From Cryptomeria japonica (taxonomy: Eukaryota > Streptophyta > Pinopsida > Cupressales > Cupressaceae), in contig NC_081406.1 of the NCBI RefSeq assembly GCF_030272615.1, positions 478,050,900-478,114,899 on the forward strand: a stretch of 64,000 bases of DNA, in the 5' to 3' direction. Position numbers and translations under genes: made by a program. Positions within the stretch are counted from its first letter, which is position 1. Every line of letters begins with the position of its first letter. Positions 43,710 to 54,897 of the stretch are shown in pieces. Under the pieces are notes generated by a model, which had not been told where the DNA came from, made no database searches, and saw only the letters and a program-made list of their open reading frames with translations.

Positions 43710-44663
43710 TGTTGTAAATTGACACTCTATTGGTTAGGTTTCACCATGTTGTCATTGATGGCAACATGATTTTGGGTTCCGGCTTCATATGGTGTACTAA
43801 CAGGCACTTCACAGATTCTACACTGGCACCGACACTGGTAGGTCAGGAAGATTTCTTTGGTCATCAGCAATGCAGGTCGACATGGTATGGTAAAGGTTAT
43901 CGGTATTGGAGGTTGGCTTATCATGAATCCAACATCGACAATTTGTATTAATGTCTATTCATTTATGTTATATGGCCAACATGTTATCTGATATTGTATA
44001 TATCCTTGTAAGCCAACATAAGGCATAAATTTGTATAGGGTATATAGGGCAGATTGATTAGATCATTTTTAAATAATGATATGATGGATATGTGGATGTA
44101 ATATGATGTGAAATATATCAGAGTATGTGAGGAATTTATTGTAAGGGTTATTCCAGTAAAGGGGTTTATGTACATGAGGAATTTATTGTAAGGGCTATTC
44201 CAGTAAAGGGGTTTAGGGTTTCTACCGGAACAGACAGAGCTTAAACCGGAACTATATTCTGGCATAGAAGATGCTATCTTAGCAGTTCACTATTCTCCGG
44301 ATTGTTGTCTGGTATGTTATGTAGTCAGTGAGGCTCCTATTGTGATTGAGCAGTGTGCTCTAGGTTGTAAGCCTTCCTGCAAGTGCAGGCCCATCATATA
44401 TTGTAATATCTCTTCATATGGCCTGTGGATTGATATTGTGGGTCACAAATCCCACTGAGGTTTTTTCCCTTTGAGGTTTTCCACGTATAAATCTGTGTGT
44501 TATGATTCTCATTTATGTGTTTGCCTTATTGGTTGCATTACTTCTTTCAATTATGTTTATACAGGTATACCAGTTGGTGAATGAATGCTTTGTTAAGGCT
44601 AAAATCTACTATTCCGATATAACATTAATTCACGCCCCCCCTCAGTGTTATTGGTTTCCAACA
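43710..44663 (+). repeat. NA-E 3' LTR
   Basis: Starts TGTTGTAAATTGACACTC and ends GGTTTCCAACA, keeping TG...CA. Collinear with the 5' LTR apart from a 47-bp tandem duplication at 44,128-44,215. U3 16-mer at 43,749-43,764; R/U5 hairpin at 44,456-44,484. Confidence 0.9.
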
Positions 44664-46310
44664 GCTGCTCGTACGGACTAGTTAAAAATGATATATTACA
44701 TAAAATATTTCTAATTTACTAATTATAGAACATGTGATGATCTATCTCCATTTGAAATTTTACATAACAAATAGTTAAAGACCTTCATTTATGACTTCAC
44801 AAACTAAAGTTAGTTAGCCTTTAATCTTTGTTCAAAGTTAGTTAACCTTTAAATCTGTGTTCAATAAAAAGTATAGAAGAGTATCATTTTAAGATACTCT
44901 AGGGTATTGATATGGACATTAAATGCACTAATTAACCTTAAACTTAATACTACTAAGAGAGTTTTGTATGGAAATAAAATTGCCTCCACATAAATATTTT
45001 AGTGATAAAATAATAAATCAATTAGTAAGAGCAAGTAACTTTAATATATAATTTGAGATTAAAATAGTATAGATATATCTTTATAAATAAGTATTGAAAT
45101 TAATAAAATAAATATATTTAGTTTTAAGAGTTGATTTCTAATATTTTATTTTAGATGAGATTTTGTAGTTTTAAATTAGAAGACGTATTCACAAATTTAT
45201 TAATTGATTTTTAGTAGATTAATAAACTTATTTAGTGAAATTTTAGATTATTTGTAGACATGATATTTTTGTAATTATAGAAATAATATATAATCTACAA
45301 ATTAATCTTTTTTCATGAATTCGATTTAGATTTCTTTGATCTATAACAAATTGATTATCTCAAGTTGTTAGATTGGCAGAGTTTGTTGTACTTGATTTGG
45401 GAGGAGTCTAATTCATCACCTCTCCTCTTAATTAAAACCTTTGACCAATTCAACATTTTTAACCAATCAAAGACACTTAATCAAGTAAATATGTAATTTG
45501 TTCTTACCAATGCTAATGCTATCCTAATACAAGTGTTGTAACTTCATTATTTGAATGTTTGTTAGATGATTGCTAGGTTCTAGATCATTCTAATGAATTA
45601 GAATATGACATTTTCTACAACACCTTGGCACACCAAAATGATTATTTCATATTTAAGTTGGTCAAGAATGATTAGTTGGAAAGGGTTTGATTTGGACCCA
45701 CAACTAAATTTGATTGTGCAAGTTTGAGGGTCAAAATTGCAACTACAAATTTAAATTAAGTTCAAATCCATACCTATAAAAGTATCTAACATCAATTAAA
45801 AGTTATATTATTTTCTAACTTTTGATCTAACATAATACAAAATGAATAATTTAATCTTAACACTAAATCACCAAAATATTCCAAAATAAAAACCTTAATT
45901 TTGTAACAAAGATATACCACACATATTGTTAGCATACATTTATTCACAAAGAAGTTACAAGTATCACCTCATATGAACATCTTTTGTGAATGAATGAAAG
46001 ATTTTAATGACGTCCACGAGACTAAACAATCTATGGGACCAAGGAATCCAACTTTAATTTTTCTTGGAACCTTGTTTCATATCGGATCTCCTGCTATTAA
46101 TCTTAACTAGTAGGCTGGCTGTCTGATTAATCCATCCTATTCAAAAAGTTGATACATGTTGTCAACCTTCAAACTATCTTTGTACTGATTGCGAATATCC
46201 TAAATTATTTGAAAGAGATTTGTAGAGAATGCGGAGATTTTTTTGAATGGGAACATTGATGCATGTGTAAGCAAGTGAAAAAAGGTGAAAAAACCCAAGT
46301 TATTTAATGA
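44664..46310. other. AT-rich sequence without recognised genes
   Basis: About 1.6 kb with no LTR end, transposon motif or coding frame that I could support. It lies outside every identified element and may be the oldest visible background of the locus. Confidence 0.55.
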
Positions 46311-46640
46311 GAGCAATACCAAGGCCTTCCTTCCCTCCCTCCCATTGTAGAAGAGAAGTGGGTGGGGCATAAGAAGAAAACGGGCGGCGGTGGAGACGTG
46401 ACATTTTTGACGGCTGCCCACTACAACACAATCCATCCATCCATCCATCCATCCTTCCTGTGGTCAAAGCGACAGGCTTTCTCATAGAAACAGAAAAAGC
46501 ACGCCTCAATCGGCGGTAACGTCCCCACGTACGATCATTCATTCATCCGACGATCATTCATTCTAATGCGCTCTGCTCAACCCCACACTCTCTTTACTCA
46601 CTCACTCCTCCCATCTAAGCAATGATTTGGATGAGAAAAT
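46310..46640. promoter_or_regulatory. CpG-retaining, GC-rich island, promoter-like
   Basis: GC content and CpG frequency rise sharply compared with the surroundings (CGGGCGGCGGTGGAGACGTG, CAATCGGCGGTAACGTCCCC, ACGTACGATCATTC). ACGT cores with G-box-like context (GACGTGAC, CCCACGTACG) occur. It includes a (CATC)n run at 46,431-46,457 and CTCACTCACTC pyrimidine tracts. Overlapping minus-strand frames of about 80 codons look compositional, not conserved. It may be the promoter or 5' end of a host gene or gene remnant; no adjacent coding sequence supports this. Confidence 0.4.
46431..46457. repeat. (CATC)n tetranucleotide repeat
   Basis: Six to seven tandem CATC units inside the GC-rich island. 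Confidence 0.9.
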
Positions 46641-49050
46641 CTGTCTCTAATACCTGGGTCCCACTGAATTCTGCCTGCATTAGCAATCCATGTTTAAACT
46701 GTATAATATATTTTGGCTCGGTAGCGTAAGATGTTTGGTAGTGGCAGCATGAAAAAAGAGAGAAAATTTGATCTGTGCCTGCGTACGTTCGTTTTAGACG
46801 GCATAATTTGTGTGTCGGATCCAAATTTGTCCACTCATACAAAACATTGGCCCCCACACTAGATATAGTTCAATCACTATCACAATTGGTGGCCCCTCTA
46901 CCAAGTGGGGGACTAGATTTAAGCAACCCTTGAGGCCCCCCTTACAAGTGCTGGAAATAAAGTTTGATTTACACATTCAATTGTATATATATAGCTAATG
47001 GTTAAATTTGTGTATTTATTAAAAATTTAATGACCAAATTTCTATATGGAGTAATACCTAATTTATATGAATGTTTAATTTATATAACAAACACAAGAAA
47101 TAATAGTTGTTGTAAAAGAGTAAGAATTTTAAGTTTGTGATAATTTCTTTTTTCTTTTTTCTTTTACAAGAGTATTAGAATAATAAGTTCTAATTAACGA
47201 AAGTTCTAATTAACGAAACTTCTAACTATCATGCAAATCAAGTAGATCACAATCATGCTAAGAAGTTGAGGACTACCCACATGATGAAGACCAACCATGA
47301 TGTTGTTGGATTACCCACGGTCTTCATTTTCTTCTTCTTATTCTTCAAGATCATTGGGAGTTCTACAAACAAGGTGAAATAGCTAGCTCCAACCAAAGGA
47401 AAGGAGAGATCCAATAGGAAGACATTAGGGGAAGTGTACCAGAAGTGATTATAGCTAACTTTGTGCACATGCAAATCCTAAACGATACATTGGATTTCGA
47501 CGATTTTTTTTAATTAATTAATTAATTTATTTACTTATGTTGTCACTATATGCAACTTAACTGCTTATAGCTAAGGTTTTGGCTTCTTGGTATTAACGAT
47601 GCACACTGCAGGATCAATTATGTGCACAAGGGTCAAAACTACACATTTCAAAGTGTTGTCTCATACTTACTTAAAGATGTTCTAATAATTGTCCACTCAA
47701 TATTGCCAATACTTGTGGACAAATGTCCCGGTAGTGATGCACAAATGGGCCAATTATGGATCAAAAAAGTTTAAAAGTGATTGACTATCGGTACATGTGA
47801 AGCTTATTAATGAGCTTTTCATTATCATTTTTCTGGCTCCTTTAAAATTAGTAATTGGGGGGTTGGGTGCACAAGGAGTGTGATACACCAAGTAAAATGA
47901 GCCAATTTGACCTCCAAAATGGCAAACCAATTTTTTATTTACTTTTGTTTTTATTTTGAGACAAGGTTTAAAATAATTATGTATTGATAAATAGTGTATT
48001 TTTTATGTAATGATAGACTCATTCCCCATGCCATTATACATTCATTCCTACATATCTATCTCCCAATTATTCACCTTGCTTATATATTTTATCATGCCTA
48101 TCTATGTGTTTGTTCTTAAACATTAAATTACCACTTTGATAATTATAGCATATTTCTATCTATTGTCAATCTTGTATAAATGGGATTTAATCCCACATAT
48201 ACAATTCAACCCCTAAATTTTCAAAAAATTATCCCACATAAAGCTAGCTAAACACATGTTTCCATGATTTGCCACTATGTCATTGTATTTAAAGGTATCA
48301 AATTACATATTTTCTCATTTTAGTGCACTTGGAAATCAAGTAATCATTAAAATTCAAGGAGCATGGTAGGAACATTAACATTGGTGTATTAAAATGAAAT
48401 AAAAATTTGGATAAAAACCTTAGAAGCATTGCATGATTGAAGCTTAATGCCATCGATTAATTGCATAACCATAACGCTAATCTTCTCTAAGGTTGGTATA
48501 GGAGAACTTGCCCCTTAGCAATCTAGCAACCCTCTAAAATTGTTCTTAAATATCATCAATCCTCGTGGCAAAATAAACTACGATGGATTAGGTGAATAAA
48601 AAAGTAAAAGCACACATTTAACTAGATTATTATTATTACAAGTCACACGATAGATTCAAACATTGAACCCACCATTCAATACACAAAATATTTAAGATTT
48701 TAGGTAAGTTATTAACAATGATATACCATTTCTACCCCAAAATCATAAACATTTCAATGTCATATCAAAACCATCCATCATTAAGTCTAGAGCCTAATAC
48801 ATTTCTCCTTCACATTTAATTTCTATAATTAGCATTTAATATTTTAATTTCTTGAAATTCAATATCCACAACTTTTTTATCTTGATTAGTTTTCATACTT
48901 ATTGGTGAATCCATCCATTCTTACACCCCATAAGGTTTGAACTTAGGGTTATAACTTCATTTATATTAGAACATTCTAAATTTAATATAATTATAATTTT
49001 ATCATAATTTATAATTTCCTAGGATTCCATACAAATATGCTTGATTATTT
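46641..49050. other. AT-rich sequence without recognised genes
   Basis: About 2.4 kb. A GC-richer block near 46,840-46,970 (GGCCCCTCTACCAAGTGGGG) stands out but has no recognised identity. Short AATT repeats occur at 47,511-47,530. An open frame at 47,253-47,474 on the minus strand has no family resemblance. No LTR or transposase motif was found. Confidence 0.5.
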
Positions 49051-49272
49051 TTCATAAGTCGGGATTTGCATAGATTTTCGGAGCTCAACCTTCGGACCAC
49101 CAAAATACGAGTAGCATCTCAAAGCAATATCCAACAACATGTCAACATATCATGAATATATCTACAACAAGTAAGAAAATCCAGAGAAAAACCAAACACT
49201 AAAATACATAATCAGTACGTTGATATCAATGACAACCATATTGATACATCAATCAACTTCACATTTGCAACA
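49051..49272 (-). repeat. Cop-F 3' LTR, start only
   Basis: On the minus strand it starts TGTTGCAAATGTGAAG directly after the purine tract and contains the U3 16-mer (49,220-49,235). The far end was not found: no hairpin motif or matching LTR end is visible to the left, so the LTR may be truncated. Confidence 0.55.
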
Positions 49273-49284
49273 ATCTCCCCCTTT
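49273..49284 (-). promoter_or_regulatory. Cop-F polypurine tract
   Basis: The minus strand reads AAAGGGGGAGAT directly before the LTR start, preceded by CCATCAATGAC. A second purine tract (AAAGGGGGAGAG) lies near 49,360-49,371. Confidence 0.85.
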
Positions 49285-49739
49285 GTCATTGATGGAAACA
49301 TTCATCAACGAAAAACAATTTCTCCAATGGCTTGCTCAAAAAGACTTCCCAAAAACTCTCCCCCTTTGACATCAAAGACAAAGGTGAACAACAACATAGC
49401 TCATAAATCACACTTCTCCCACTAAGAGGAAGCCCCAAACATTAGCCTAGATTGAAATATGCATGAAATACCCTAGACTAATGCATTTCCAAATGCACTT
49501 AGTTCAAACTAGGAAGGGCTATGTCCCCCAACATTTGTCGAAGATACTTAGAAGTATCTTTGCACAAAGCCTTCATAAATATATGCAACTTGCTCTTTTG
49601 CAGGTACATATTCAAGTTTTACTTCACTATCCAATACTTTTTCTCTCAAGAAATGATACTAAATATAAATATGCTTTGTTCTATAATGCAATACTAGGTT
49701 CTCATAAATATTGATTGCACTTGTATTATCACACATGAT

Positions 49740-51299
49740 TAAGATAGGTTCATCAAACAATAGGTCAATATCCTTCAATGTTTGTTTCATCCAAAGCACC
49801 TAAGTGCAACATGAAGCAGGTGCTATGTACTCAACTTCTACAATTGATATAGATAAAAAAAATCATTCTTCTTAATTAACCAGGAGGCAAGAAAAAATGT
49901 CCACCACTTGTACTCTACCTGTTATCAACACTTCCTTCCCAATCTACATCAAAATAATCTTTCAGAGTAAAGTTTGATCCTTTGGGATACCATAGTCCAA
50001 AATCTTTTGTTTCTTTCAAATATCTAAATATCCTTTGTACTGCAACAACATGTGATTCTTTCAATTCTTGTTGGAATTTGGTTGCATTAGTATTTGCTTG
50101 CATCAGTCTTAGGAGACTTTATCATCATTAGACAATTTGCATCCGATAGTCATAGGGGTACATTTTGGTTTGGAATTTTCCAATCCAAACTTCTTCAACA
50201 ATTCTCTAACATAATTTGATTGAGAAATGAAAATGTCTTTAGTGTTCTGATTCACTTGCAATCCAAGAAAAAAAAATTAACTCATAAATCACAGACATTT
50301 CAAATTCCTTTGGCATCTCACTAGCAAATTTCTTACACATGTCATCATTTCCTCCAAAAAAATTATCTTCCACATATACAACAACAATTAAGATCTTACT
50401 TGATTCAAATTTGAGGTAAAGATTGTTGTCAGCTAACCCTTCTTGAAAACCTTGATTTAATAGATACTTATCTAACCTTCCATGCCAAGCTCTAGGAGCT
50501 TGCTTCAATCCACACAACGCCTTCTTCAATCTGCAAACAATATCTTGATCATCTGATAACTTGAATCCTTCCGATTGTCCAATGTAGACTTATTCTTTCA
50601 ACTCACCATTCAAAAATGTTGACTTCACATCCATTTGATAAACTTTGAAATCCTTATATGCTACAAAACCCCAAAACATCCTGATAGCCTCCATTCTTGC
50701 AACAGGAGCATAAGTTTCTTCAAAATCAATTCCTTCAACCTATGTGTAACCTTTGCATACCAATCTAACTTTGTTTCTTATAACTTGGCCATCTTCATCA
50801 AGCTTATTCCAAAACACCCACTTTGTTCCAATAACATTATTATCTACTAGTCTAGATACTAGTTCCCAGGTCTGATTTTTCTCAATTTGATCCAACTCTT
50901 CCTTCACCACTTTCATCCAGTTTTGATCTTTGCAGGTTTCTTCAACTATCTTAGGTTCAGACTCAAAAAGTAAACATAGAAGAACTTGTTCTTTAGTAGA
51001 TTTGCTTCCTGTAACGACTCCTCTATTTTTGTCTCCTATAATTTGATTCTCAAAATGATTTTTTTGCACATACCTCAGAGTTTTTGATACAGTTGTTGGA
51101 GCAACCTGAGTTTCTTTTTTCTTATCTTCATCCCCATTCTTCTCTTCTTCTTCATCAAATTCATATCTTGCTTGAATACTAGTTTATTTTGAAATATTCT
51201 CATCAACCTTCACATTTTCACTTTCAACAATTTTATTCAACCTCTTGTTATAACATTACTAATATTTTTTCTTCATAGAAAAACCAAGAAATATATCTT
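49740..51299 (-). pseudogene. pol: Cop-F reverse transcriptase and RNase H
   Basis: Copia RT with WMKVVKEELDQIEKNQTWEL, NVIGTKWVFWNKLDEDGQV, YGLKQAPRAWHGRL-like block (CGLKQAPRAWHGRLDKYLL) and the catalytic region VVYVEDNFFGG, where the usual DD of VDD has become ED. This substitution alone would disable the polymerase. RNase H follows with AVQRIFRYLKETKDFGLWYP and FDVDWEGSVDN, and CDNTSAINIYENL is readable near 49,720. Several stops occur between the pieces; those checked (ends at 50,103, 50,529 and 51,069) share one frame. The right end is interrupted by Tri-LTR. Confidence 0.82.
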
Positions 51300-51304
51300 C
51301 ATCT

Positions 51305-52209
51305 TGATGCAGGAGCACCGATCTAGTTCTTACCGGTTGGACAGTTTTCAATGGCATTGCTTGAGAGCATGGAATTTCTTCATGTTGGAATGTTTAGCAT
51401 TGTGGTTTTGGGTTTATCCCCTTGTGTTAATGGTCTTTACCATGTTTGAGTTTCATAGCTTTTGGATTTGTTTCCGGTAGTATGCAGATTCCAGTATTGT
51501 CTCTATTGGTGTGTTCTTACCAGTTAGCTTGTAGTGTATTGAGTGAAGATGATTTCAGGTTGTGGTTGATCCCCGTGACTTGTGGATAATTTGAGGTGTT
51601 GCTTTGGGCCTTGACCAGTATTCGCGGAGGTTTGTGCATCATTTGGAGATTGTTCTTTAGTGATTGAGCCGACATGTTACCGTTGTATGCTTCATGAACC
51701 ATTTGGTCTTTGGGCCGCCTTGATTAAGTTGTAATTATTTATGGGCGATATATATATGGAATCTTGTGAATAATTTGGGAAAGGAAGGCAGATTAGAGAA
51801 GTTAGAAGATTGAAGACAGAGCATTGAGATAGAGCGAAGATGTAGAACTGGCGAGATTCTGATCCGGTAGGATTGAGGCCAAAAGGCTGAGGTCCGGGTT
51901 AGGATAGAACCGATAAACTAATTACCGGAAGCCGATTTGGTATGAGGATGATCTACGGATCTTGTAATTGCATTGTAAGCATTAATTGTATCCTGGACTG
52001 CGATCCAACATGTGGCATGTATCATTCTTCAAATTGTAATAAGATTCATTTTTATTGTTTACCGGTTATGTGTTCTGTGTTGTTATCGGTTATTCTATCT
52101 GTTGTTTCTAGCATCTTGTTACCGATTACCGGTATGCTTTGCATGGTTTATGTGTTTATCTACAAGGTTGGGTTCTCCTTCATTGGATATCCCTCCCTTG
52201 ACTACGTCA
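51305..52209 (+). repeat. Tri-LTR LTR 1
   Basis: Starts TGATGCAGGAGCACCGATC and ends GACTACGTCA. Orientation is fixed by the TATA-like ATATATATAT run at 51,747-51,757 and by the primer site that follows. Confidence 0.93.
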
Positions 52210-52570
52210 AATGGTATCAGAGCTGATTCGTGAACCTATTTTTGGATAGAGTGTTGTTTCTACACCGATTTGTTGGAGAGAAGATTTAGGCAACTTGTGG
52301 ACTTGTTCAGATCGCCAAATGTGAGGCAGAGCAAGGTTTGCAGGTAGACCACCAATCCTAGAGCTTGAGCTTGAGGCAGTTAGTGGTTGGAGACTTGAAC
52401 AGATCACCGATTGAGGTAGGCTGCAGTTTGAACCAGTAGATCATCATGGAGAGGAAACCAGAAGTTGTGGTTAGATCGCCAAATCCCCCGAGGAAGTTGC
52501 AAGTACCTACTAATCGATCGCCGAACCAGAGAAAGTGATGGGGCTCACTTTTCAATTAACCCTGAGAGTT
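52210..52570 (+). other. Tri-LTR internal segment 1
   Basis: Starts AATGGTATCAGAGC (primer site TGGTATCAGAGC at 52,212-52,223) and ends at the next LTR. The region before LTR 2 contains GAACCAGAGAAAGTGATGGGG, the only purine-rich stretch that could act as the polypurine tract, some 30 nt before the LTR. No open frame of interest. Confidence 0.88.
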
Positions 52571-53475
52571 TGATGCAGGAGCACCGGTCTAGTTCTTACC
52601 GGTTGGGCAGTTTTCAGTGGCATTGCTTGAGAGCATGGAATTTCTTCATGTTGGAATGTTTAGCATTGTGGTTTTGGGTTTATTGCCTTGTGTTCATGAT
52701 CTTTACCATGTTTGACTTTCATAGCTTTTGGCTTTGTTTCCGGTAGTATGCAGACTCCAGTATTGTCTCGGTTGATGTGTTCTTAGCAGTTAGCTTGTAG
52801 TGTATTGAGTGAAGATGATTTCGGGTTGCGGTTGATCCCCATGACTTGTGGATTGTTTGAGGTGTTGCTTTGGGCCTTGGCCGGTATTCATGGAGGTCTA
52901 TGCATCGTTTAAAGATTGTTCTTTAGTGATTGAGCCGACATGTTACCGTTGCACGTTTCAGGAACCGGTTGGTCTTTGGGCCGACTTGATTAAGTTGTAA
53001 TTATTTGTGGGCGATATATATATGGAAGATTGTGAATCATTTAGGAAAGGAAGGCAGATCAAAGAAGTTAGAAGATTGAAGACAGAGCATTGAGATAGAG
53101 TGAAGATGTAGAACCGACGAGATTCTGATCCGATAGGACTAAGGCCAAAAGGCTGAGATCCAGGTTAGGATAGAACCAATAAACTAATTATTGAAAGTCG
53201 ATTTGGTATGAGGATGATCTGTGGATCTTGTAATTTCATTGTAAGCATTAATTGTATCCTGGACTGCAATCCAGCATGTGGCATGCATCATTCTTTAGAT
53301 TGTAATAAGATTCATTTTTATTGTTTACCGGTTATGTGTTTTGTGTTGTTACCGGTTATTCTATCTATTGTTTCTAGCATCTTGTTACCAGTTACTAGTA
53401 TGCTTTGCATGGTTTATGTGTTTATCTGCAAGGTTGGGCTGTCCTTCATTGGATCTCCCTCCCTTGATTGCGTCA
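52571..53475 (+). repeat. Tri-LTR LTR 2
   Basis: Starts TGATGCAGGAGCACCGGTC and ends GATTGCGTCA. Collinear with LTR 1 over its whole length. Confidence 0.93.
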
Positions 53476-53834
53476 AATGGTATCAAAATTGGTTCGTGAA
53501 CCTGCTGTTGGACAGAGTGTTGTTTATGCACCTCATTGTTGGAGATAAGATTGAGGCAACTTGTGGACTTATTCAGATCGCCAAATGTGAGGCAGCTCAA
53601 GGTTTGTAGGTAGACTGCCAATCCTAGAGCTTGAGCTTGAGGCAGCTAGTGTTTTGACTTGTACAGATCGCCGATTGAGGCAGGCTGCAGTTTGTACCAG
53701 TAGATTGTCGTGGAGAGGCAACCGGAAGCTGTGGCTAGATCGTTGAATCCCCCGAGGTAGTTGCAAGTACCTACTAATTGATTGCTGAACCAGAGAAAGT
53801 GATGGGGCTTACTTTTCAATTAACCTCGAGAGTC
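53476..53834 (+). other. Tri-LTR internal segment 2
   Basis: Collinear with internal segment 1. Its primer site is changed to TGGTATCAAAAT (53,478-53,489), so this copy could not prime normally. Confidence 0.88.
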
Positions 53835-54735
53835 TGATGCAGGAGCACCAATCTAGTTCTTACCGGTTGGGCAGTTTTCAGTGGCATTGCTTGAGAGCAT
53901 GGCATTTCTTCATGTTGGAATGTTTAGCATTATGGTTTTGGGTTTATTCCCTTGTGTTCATGGTCTTTACCATGTTTGAGTTTCATATCTTTTGGCTTTG
54001 TTTCTGATAGTATGTGGATTCCAGTATTGTCTCGGTTGGTGTATTCTTACCAGTTAGCTTGCAGTGTATTGAGTGAAGATGATTTCGGGTTGCGGTTGAT
54101 CCCCGTGACTTGCGGATCATTTGAGGTGTTTCTTTGGGCCTTGGCCGGTATTCGCGGAGGTCTGTGCATCATTTGGAGATTTTTCTTTAGTGATTGAGCC
54201 GACATGTTACCGTTGCACATTTCATGAACCGGTTGGTCTTTGGGCCAACTTGATTAAGTTGTAATCATTTGTGGGCGATATATATATGGAAGGTTGTGAA
54301 TCATTTGGGAAAGGAAGGCAAATCAAAGAAGTTAGAAGATTGAAGATAGAGAATTGAGATAGAGCGAAGATGTAGAACCGGTGAGATTCTGATCCGGTAG
54401 GACTGAGGTCGGAGGGCTAAGGTTCGGGGATAGAACCGGTAGACTGATTACCAGAAGCCAATTTGGTATGAGGATGATTTGCGGATCTTGTAAGTGCATT
54501 GTAAGCATTAATTGTATCCTGGATTGTGATCCAACATGTGGCATGTATCATTCTTCAGATTGTAATAAGATTCATTTTTATTGTTTACCGGTTATGTGTT
54601 TTGTGTTGTTACCAGTTGTTCTATCTATTGTTTCTAGCATCTTGTTACTGATTACTGGTATGCTTTGCATGTTTTATGTGTTTAACTAGAAGGTTGGGCT
54701 ATCCTTCATTGGATCTCCCTCCCTTGACTGCGTCA
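53835..54735 (+). repeat. Tri-LTR LTR 3
   Basis: Starts TGATGCAGGAGCACCAATC and ends GACTGCGTCA at the target-site duplication. Collinear with LTRs 1 and 2, with small deletions. Confidence 0.93.
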
Positions 54736-54740
54736 CATTT

Positions 54741-54897
54741 GCTCTACTATCAAACTTTCCAACATTTCCTTCATCTCTTTGGATATAGCATATACTTCCA
54801 AAAACTTTGAAATACTTCACAGATGGGATCCTTCCATACCATAACTCATATGATGTCTTCCCATACTTCTTCCTTAATAGAACTCTGTTAAGGGTAT
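54741..54897 (-). pseudogene. pol: Cop-F integrase C-terminal fragment
   Basis: Reads NTLNRVLLRKKYGKTSYELW and then YFKVFGSICYIQRDEGNVGK on the minus strand, the segment that follows the DDE core in Copia integrases (compare GKTPYELWFGHTPTLKYF in Cop-A). It is cut on its N-terminal side by the Tat-3 LTR and on its C-terminal side by Tri-LTR. Confidence 0.85.

Larger units (their letters stand above)
30462..44663 (+). mobile_element. NA-E: large coding LTR element without RT or integrase
   Basis: Two collinear LTRs (30,462-31,369 and 43,710-44,663), a primer site, a polypurine tract and flanking near-identical 5-mers (GCTAC at 30,457 and GCTGC at 44,664) define a complete insertion. Without the nested Cop-C (34,221-41,634 plus a 5-bp duplication) the element is about 6.8 kb. 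It carries a Gag-like ORF1 and an ORF2 of about 1,050 codons. No protease, RT, RNase H or integrase motif was found, so it is read as non-autonomous. Its LTR ends, leader and purine tract resemble those of Cop-A and Cop-C. Confidence 0.85.
51305..54735 (+). mobile_element. Tri-LTR: LTR-internal-LTR-internal-LTR non-coding element
   Basis: Three collinear LTRs of 905, 905 and 901 bp alternate with two internal segments of 361 and 359 bp. The outer ends are TGATGC...GTCA, and the flanking 5-mers are CATCT (51,300-51,304) and CATTT (54,736-54,740). The whole array therefore behaves as one insertion into Cop-F. Neither internal segment has a coding frame. The first holds a perfect tRNA-Met-type primer site. 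Mobilisation must have depended on another element's enzymes. Confidence 0.92.
49051..54897 (-). mobile_element. Cop-F: Ty1/Copia element, interrupted twice
   Basis: Minus-strand Copia with part of a 3' LTR, polypurine tract, RNase H, RT and integrase C-terminus. Tri-LTR (51,305-54,735) lies inside the integrase-RT linker region, and Tat-3 removes everything upstream of 54,897. Excluding Tri-LTR and its 5-bp duplication (3,436 bp) puts the codons at 54,741-54,897 in the same frame as those left of 51,300. This confirms that the pieces are one element. Confidence 0.85.

Noticed and set aside
46200-46542. Two overlapping minus-strand frames of about 80 codons as host genes
   Set aside because: Their content is largely the translated (CATC)n repeat and GC-rich island; no domain or plausible splice structure was seen.
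51305-54735. Tri-LTR as a simple tandem satellite of a 1.26-kb unit
   Set aside because: The unit contains LTR ends, a primer site and a single target duplication around the whole array, which identify it as a retroelement concatemer.
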